Below are positions 57,788-64,000 of a stretch of 64,000 nt of DNA, one piece after another. Where the stretch lies: positions 6,522,501 to 6,586,500 of the forward strand of contig NC_063998.1 in assembly GCF_932276165.1 (NCBI RefSeq). The letters run 5' to 3'. Position numbers and translations under genes: made by a program. Position 1 is the stretch's first letter; each line of letters starts with the position of its first letter. The notes under the pieces are model-generated. The model was not told where the DNA came from, did not search any database, and saw only the letters and a program-made list of their open reading frames with translations. Source of the DNA: Plutella xylostella. Lineage: Eukaryota; Arthropoda; Insecta; Lepidoptera; Plutellidae.

Positions 57788-59342
57788 TCACAGCCTTTTA
57801 TATTGATATTCCTTATTAAATGCGTTATAGTTGGTTGGATAGCTGGTTTGTGTTCCTTCTTTGGTAACTGATAAAGAGGCGACATGACATGCAGCTCCAA
57901 CTACTTGGTGCATTGGATAATCTTTCTTTGTCGCTAAAAATGTGGCCAAAGCTCCAACGAAAGCATCTCCTGCACCCTGAAATATAAATAATGCATCAGT
58001 CCATTTTGAGGGCACAGAAAGAGCTACATAAAATATGTGATATTTAAATGTAACTTACAGTAGTATCTACTGGAACTACTGGATCGCACAGCACATGTAT
58101 GGGCTGTGTGTCTTTCACAGATGCAAAGATTGCTCCTTTCTCCCCAAGTGTTATGATAACAGTTTCACATCCCATTTCCAGCAACTTGCTCAATGCAGTA
58201 ACTGCTGCTCTGTAATTATCAGAAAAAATGCCTTCATGACAAGAATAGTAAGTATGTTTATCATTGTCTATAGTAGTTTGTAGGTTTACATCAGTTCTTT
58301 AAATGGAAGTTATAGTAACTTGTTAGTAGGTATATATATAAATCAAAAGAGCAATAAACTTACTTCACACTGTCCACAGTAAGATTAGTCAGTAAAGATG
58401 CCTCAGGTTCATTGACACACAATATGGTACAGTACTTGAGAATTTCAGCAATGTCTGTCCTGGCTGGGGCTGCATTTAGCAGTTTCAACTGAAAATAAAC
58501 AAAAAAATTATAACAATACAATACTCCTTTAATTGATAGAACAAAACACAATTGTATGACTTACAAAATTATCATAACAATGCGCAATGGTGTTTTTTAT
58601 TAACAGTAAGTAACTTACTCCTCTATTAATTTTGAAAGCCTCCAATGTTGTCTCATAAGGTGTTTCCAGTTGGCCAATCAGAATATCAGCTGATTTAATG
58701 AGTTCAGATGCAGCATCTACATCAGAAGTGCTCAATTTTGCATTTGCTCCCGGCACAATAACAATTTGATTCTCCCCTGATTCAGCCACATTTATTTGAG
58801 CAATTCCTGAAGTAGTATTATGAGTGACTTTGACTTGGGACACATTGATGCCAACTTCTTGGAGGTGGTCTTTATAGTTCTTTCCCCATTGGTCATCACC
58901 TAGCTGAGAAGTGTAAAAAAACAAATTATCTTATTAGAAAAGTACAAAATTTTATGCTGTTGAAGGATTTAATACTTACCTACTGATTGAACTAATATTA
59001 CTCAATGTACTTACTCTACATATCATATAAGTATCTCCCCCTAATTTAGCAGCTGCCACACATTGGTTTGCTCCTTTCCCACCAAAGCTTGTCATAAACT
59101 TCGTGCCTACTAGGGTCTCCCCGGGACCTGGAAGCCGTGGCGCAAATCTGGAACATAATAGACCAAAAGTAGATGTTATTAAGTAGGTAGGTACTTCAAT
59201 TGTGTAGTATACTCTCTACGGGTTGCACTACAAACACCAGAATGTAAAAATCTAGCCTGTTTTATACTTACGTGGTGAAATCAACACTACACGATCCAAT
59301 AACAACGATTTTTCCCGATTTGCACGAATTATTTGAAGTCAT
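57788..59342 (-). CDS. Rbks: Ribokinase
   Basis: Six exons join in frame to 317 aa: 59272-59342, 59015-59147, 58619-58903, 58364-58488, 58059-58209 and 57788-57976. It is a PfkB-family sugar kinase that phosphorylates D-ribose to ribose-5-phosphate with ATP in the cytosol, feeding the pentose-phosphate pathway and nucleotide synthesis. Visible motifs are VVIGSCSVDF near the start, PGPGET (30-35), FGGKGANQCVAAAKLGG (ribose-binding GGKGANQ at 46-52), GDDQWG, VNEPEASLL, TLGEKGA, and the anion-hole/catalytic DTTGAGDAF with base D259. The length is normal for the family and no key residue is missing. A candidate AATAAA on the minus strand is at 57659-57664, tail to tail with the 466-aa gene. Confidence 0.95.
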
Positions 59343-59900
59343 TGTGTATGTTGTAATTGATTTATTCTTTGATATGTAAGTACCTACTGCTCAGCAAATG
59401 TAGTGAGAACTAAATGAAGACTCTTAGCTCTTACATTATGATAAAAACCGATAAACGTTATCACGGCATAAAATTAACATCTATTTACAAGATTGGTAAA
59501 CAATAAATAACTCAGAATAATAACAATGGTAATGACAGCGCGTATCACAGAACACACTTCGTCGTTCTTATTCTAACGGAAACTCAAGAAATAAGCGCAG
59601 GGTCGTTATTATTCAGAGAAATCTACTGCACTCTAAACAATGTTTGGTGGATACTACATATAGGTATATTATTCTAATCTAGCTTCCATCATCAGCCCCT
59701 AAAAGGAAAATTATAGGTTGGTAGTCCTTTGTCTTAGGGCTCTACTGAGAACTTATTGTTATCTTAACATTTCCTTTCTCTACTCTTGTAGAGAAACGAA
59801 ATGGAAGCACAGATTCCTTCGGCTGGACCTGCTAGGTAACATACTTAAATTAAATACAGCTTAGTTTATTAAAGCCTAATATAATTCTAAATTCTACCTA
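59343..59900. other. Ribokinase promoter and L17 3' region
   Basis: A short intergenic stretch. The minus-strand AATAAA of the upstream L17 gene is likely at about 59865. No other gene is seen. Confidence 0.4.
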
Positions 59901-59911
59901 TAAATAAATAT

Positions 59912-60587
59912 TTAACTCTTAGTTTCTTCTTCATTAGACACTTCTTGCTTCTCTTCCATTTGTGACTTGCCACTGCCAATTTTGTCTGCCATCTCAGCAT
60001 ATTTGGATTGCCTGTAGTCATATTTTGCTGCATCTAACAAGATGTTCTGAATCAACAGTCTACTGTTAGCGTGTCTCGTGGTTAGAGATGGGAAAGGGTT
60101 GCCCTTCAGTTCCAGGACAGACTTGCTCACATCGCGCTCCACCTGAGGTTTGGGTGCTCTGTACATTCTTGTGAAGGAGCTATCAAAGTTTTCGTACCGC
60201 GGTGCTAGAACTTTGAACAGTTTGTGTACTAGTTCTTTTTCTAACAGCCAGTAGTCAGCCATCTTCATTGTTGGCTTATGGCAGTCTCCATGGCGTATGG
60301 CTTCTGAAATCAGCTGTAAAAATAAGAAACAGTTAACAAATAGCCAAAACAATAACAGAATCCATTTCATTTAGTCAAGATTGAATTACCCTTTCGGCAT
60401 AGTGGCGGGCTTCATCTGCTCTGGGATAGTTCAATTCGATCCTTTCATGCTTGATCAAACCAGTTACTGTTTTACGTAATTTGTTAAGCCTGCCTTCTGG
60501 GCCCTGCCCGTTTCTCAGTTTTCTGGGCTGAGGGTTGACTTTGATGCGAAGCTTGGACACCAATTTAGACACTTCAGCTTGATTCAT
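59912..60587 (-). CDS. mRpL17: Mitochondrial ribosomal protein L17
   Basis: Two exons, 60390-60587 and 59912-60313, join in phase 0 to 199 aa. It is a bL17-family protein of the mitochondrial large ribosomal subunit. The family core is clear: RKLRNGQGPEGRLNKLRKTV and TGLIKHERIEL, then YAERLISEAI across the splice, then MADYWLLEKELVHKLFKVLA, then PRYENFDSSFTRM. The C-terminal extension is Glu-rich (EEKQEVSNEEETKS), as in animal mitochondrial L17. Its head faces the next gene, 638 bp away, so the two may share a promoter region. Confidence 0.93.
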
Positions 60588-61225
60588 GTTGAATTTTGTA
60601 AGGTGATTAAATGTTGTTAAATATTTTTAACGGTCGGAATTTTAATGAAAATCCGTAATAAATATAGAATTCAGATAAGCTTGATTTATAATTTTATTTT
60701 TGAGGTTATGAAATTTAATTTAGACCACAGACTGATGATTATTGTTTTGTCTGTGGTACTGGGATTTGACGTATCAAACTAATCTGTGCAGTGTTGCCGT
60801 TGTTGTGTTGTGTTTTTTAATAATTAATTAATAACTTTCACAAAGAAAGTGACCATGTCATCATATTGTCGTCCTAATAAATTTACAAATAATTTTAGCT
60901 GCCTGATTTATAAAAATAGCTAATTTGTCCTAGATCTAGACTGGAGTCTAGTTATAAAGTAGTTAAGTTGGCAACCCTGAGCCTACGTTCACAGATAAGC
61001 TTAACAAGACCCCTGACACTATTTGACATAAGTCAGAGAACAAAAAATCCATTGTTGTTTTGGGTTGAATTTGAATTGAATTTTATTTGTTTGTGTGTGA
61101 TTCATGACAAACCCTAATATAAATTGAATAATTGTTAACTATATTCAATGAGTCTCTGATATTGTTATTGTGTGCGGAACATATAAACATTAAGTAATTA
61201 ATGTAGAAGTTGTAACCAAGTAACA
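60588..61225. promoter_or_regulatory. Head-to-head intergenic region (possible bidirectional promoter)
   Basis: It separates the starts of mRpL17 (minus) and the GCP-like gene (plus). No TATA box is placed appropriately for either. A short inverted repeat ACCACAGAC...GTCTGTGGT occurs at about 60724-60758. Shared regulation is possible but not shown. Confidence 0.35.
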
Positions 61226-63274
61226 ATGGCATCACCAACATCATCGGAGAATGGTAACGAAGATGCCGGTGTCTTCGGGCTACTTACGCAGCTCTGCAAC
61301 AAAACTGCATCACAATATAGTGGACAAAGCAAAATACCTCAAAAGCTATTGGCTTCCAAAATGAGGTCTCGTTCATATGAGCTTATTCTAAAGAAATACA
61401 CAAATGAAACGCCACGGTCGATCCGTGAGCCTCTATCTGATTTGTTGTTCCATTACTACACGAGTCTATGCGAATCAAAAAACGTAGCTGAATATAATCG
61501 ATCTATTGAATTGAAGAAAATCATTGATTCATTGAAACAATCTGAATCAGAAAAGGATAAAGAAGCAGTATACCAAATAATAAGATTACTGGTTGGCTTG
61601 AGTAACTCAGTAAAAGATGATTTATCGGACAAGATGTTTCAGGTATGCATATGTTGGAATTAGAGTTCTTCAGTTAATACACAAGGCATCATTAACATTA
61701 TGATTAGCATGTAAATTGTCCACAGCTGAACATAGACCTCCAAGACTCACCACAATACCAGCCTAATCCACTAATAATTGATAACATCAGCCTCATGATA
61801 AACATATTATGTAGATTTAATTGATATATTATAATTTCTGTTCACAGAGGCCATTTTCCTTTGGACTATTGGACCAGATGCTACCAAAGCCACCCCGTGA
61901 ACCATTTGGGTCCCCACAACCATACACCTACTACCCACCACATGTGTTCCAGTTGCCATACTCTATCAAGGCCCAAGCAGAGTTATCCTTCACAAAAGCT
62001 TCCCACAAATACCCAGAATACTCTGTTGAGTGTTTTGATTCTAAATCACGTAAGTAAATTATTATTATTATAATGACAGAATGTTAAAGTATTTTCAGAC
62101 TGAAAATCATATCATTATCAATCATCAACATCAACAAAAATTCATCATCAATACAGACTTTCAAATACAACATGACTGTATAACATCAGTACCCTCCCTC
62201 TGTATAATAATAATAATCCATGAGTCCATGATTCAAAGAAAGAAAATGATTTCTTTGCCCTCTCCCAAGGAGCATGATAATAATTTATTCTATTAAATTT
62301 TCAGTGTTACAAGGATCCAACCAGTCAGATGTAAAGACATTCCTTAGCCCGATGTCACTATCTTCAATGACCTCAACCTACCTGTCACCCTATCCGGAGA
62401 GCTTCAATATACCAAGATTAAAGGGACCTAGAGACCTGCAGATTCCACAGGATACACAATGCAGTCAGTCAAATATCAAGGTATTATAATTTTGAACTAG
62501 CTTTTGCCTGTGAGCTTAGGTTTACTTATAATGTCTTATTTTGGGGGTATGTTCTTAGCTTCTAATAGCTTCTCCTGCAACAATCTATAAAGAATTTGCA
62601 AAAACAAAACATAAGCACATTTCTAATCATTATATTTTCCAGGTATCAATGCCAAGTTCAACAAAGTCTGATATAAAAGAGGTATTCAAAGCAAATTCAG
62701 ATGAATTTCCGGGCATCTGGGAGCTCGCCAGTCAAGTAGACAAAGATATCCCCACTGATATTTGGGACATTGTTGGTAAGAACTTTGCTTCTTACATACT
62801 ACCATTATAATTGTTTCTCAATTATATTTTCCTTTCTCAATACATACCAATATATTATTTCTAGAGTAATGGTCATAATAACAGTCCTCCTCCATATTGC
62901 TTTGCTATAGGGGTATCTAGAATAGAATAGAAGTGCTATAGGGGCAGTTAAATAATATGGATAAGCCCTATTCTGTGTATTTTGTTGTACTGCCCCAGTA
63001 CAGCTTTATTATATTTTTATCTTTATTTTTAGAATAGTACTTTGTATAAATATGAGTTGTTTTTGTGATTTTAATGTAACAGATGACCTGAAATACATAA
63101 ATGATGATTATATTTATAATTTCGCAGCTAAACTGCCCATGGTGAACGACCGGCAACTGATAGCGTCGTGTAGCCGCGAGATGGCGCTGTGGAGGCAGAC
63201 CTACGGGGGTGCTTTGAGCGAGCTCAACGTCGTCTCCGAGAGGCAGTTCATTAGACACGTCATGTATTTAATCA
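61226..63274 (+). CDS. Gamma-tubulin-complex-component-like protein, 5' part
   Basis: Five exons join in frame: 61226-61642, 61848-62049, 62305-62480, 62643-62775 and 63128-63274 (last donor GTTAGT tentative). They give the first 358 aa, and the gene continues beyond the window. Features: a helical N-terminal region with AVYQIIRLLVGLS (about 113-125), a Pro/Tyr-rich stretch (PYTYYPPHVFQLPYS), a Ser-rich linker, a Trp motif (FPGIWELA ... DIWDIVG), and ALWRQTYGGALSELNVVSER, then QFIRHVMYLIS at the end. The last motif resembles the start of the GCP grip1 domain (pattern E..(F/V)IR..(L/M)..(L/I).G), and the spacing best recalls GCP5. If so, it helps build the gamma-tubulin ring complex at the centrosome. 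The gene is certain; the family is a moderate-confidence inference. Confidence 0.6.
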
Positions 63275-64000
63275 GTTAGTACCTAACTTATATAATGATG
63301 TCGATTCTGAAGGCAGAAATTCTAATTTTAACGCTGTCAAACTAAAAAAGGAGAATGGCAATTTCTCTATAGCGCCATGACCCAGAGCGGCCATTGATGA
63401 AACATACACTGATGTGTAGTCCGTGACTACAGCATATACTGGTATTAATTTTATTATTATGAGGCATGGGAGAACGAAGATATAAGTGCCGAAAGATCAA
63501 GTCTTTCTACTGTACTAGATGTTACCCTTGAGCTAAAAATAGTTTTTAAAAGTGTTCCCGTGGGAATTCCTGGATAAAAAGTATTCCATGTTACTTCGGG
63601 ATACCGGGAACTTGAATAGAATGAAATAATTTTTGAAATTGATCTCTTTATAAAAATAGGTTTCCGAGTGTGAAATGTGCAAAAATAATCTTGATATTAT
63701 TTGCAGAAATAAAATCATGTAATACATTTTGTGATGCACTATGTATTGGGAATCTCATGATTTAGATTATAAAACTTGTTTGTGCGTGTACTATTCATCA
63801 AAAACTTATTTAACGAAAAAAAAATTATTAATTAATTTACTTTTGAACCCTAATATCTCAAGAACCCCATGGTTTAGATTTTTTTAAATATTTTTCCCTG
63901 ATAGTAGACATTTTTATCAATAACTTAAAATAGGTTTGGTTAGTGGCTGCTAACTTACGCAAAGCGGGTCAGGTTTCGCCATTCTTCTTTGCTAGCGTAA
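63275..64000. other. Intron of the preceding gene, no exon recognised
   Basis: AT-rich sequence after the last exon seen. No further exon with both splice sites and a compatible frame was found before the window end. Confidence 0.4.

Overview
The window is insect nuclear DNA, most probably from a moth or butterfly (Lepidoptera). Genes are spliced with GT-AG introns, intergenic DNA is AT-rich and full of GTAGGTACCTAC-type words, and several repeats typical of lepidopteran genomes are present: the GGCCTATGTCCAGC...TGATGATGATG LINE tail, the ACCGACTTC...GAAGTCGGT element, a tRNA-derived SINE, RTE/Jockey LINEs and many MITEs. The species cannot be named from sequence alone.

Left part (1-41 kb): four small genes with no recognised function lie among transposons. 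Gene A (minus, 2788-3366) and gene D (plus, 37979-39532) encode small single-pass membrane proteins with similar hydrophobic modules. Gene B (plus, 4628-6280) and gene C (plus, 34374-36843) encode secreted proteins that share a C-terminal CX5C...CX6C cysteine signature. The cluster is thus two membrane/secreted pairs, A+B (divergent) and C+D (tandem), separated by about 28 kb that holds an apparently complete Jockey-type LINE (12877-18238, with target-site duplication, two open ORFs and a poly-A tail), a hAT-type MITE built of CAAGAC hexamers, many hairpin MITEs, and a candidate TATA promoter with a non-coding first exon (25206-25360).

Middle part (41-50 kb): one large minus-strand gene, the YLPM1/ZAP3 orthologue, reconstructed as nine exons (41131-49660, 1231 aa). 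Its sixth intron carries a complete mariner element with an intact DD34D transposase.

Transposon nest (50-55.5 kb): a tRNA-derived SINE, a 504-bp MITE, a 2.2-kb element decorated with about a dozen copies of an AGTAACTGGCA motif and interrupted by a dead RTE LINE, and a further nested element with a 246-bp hairpin.

Right part (55.6-64 kb): a compact housekeeping block. It holds an intronless 466-aa acidic protein of unknown function, a six-exon ribokinase, mitochondrial ribosomal protein L17 (two exons), and, divergent from L17, the first five exons of a gene that resembles a gamma-tubulin-complex component and runs off the window. No CRISPR, rRNA or confident tRNA was seen.
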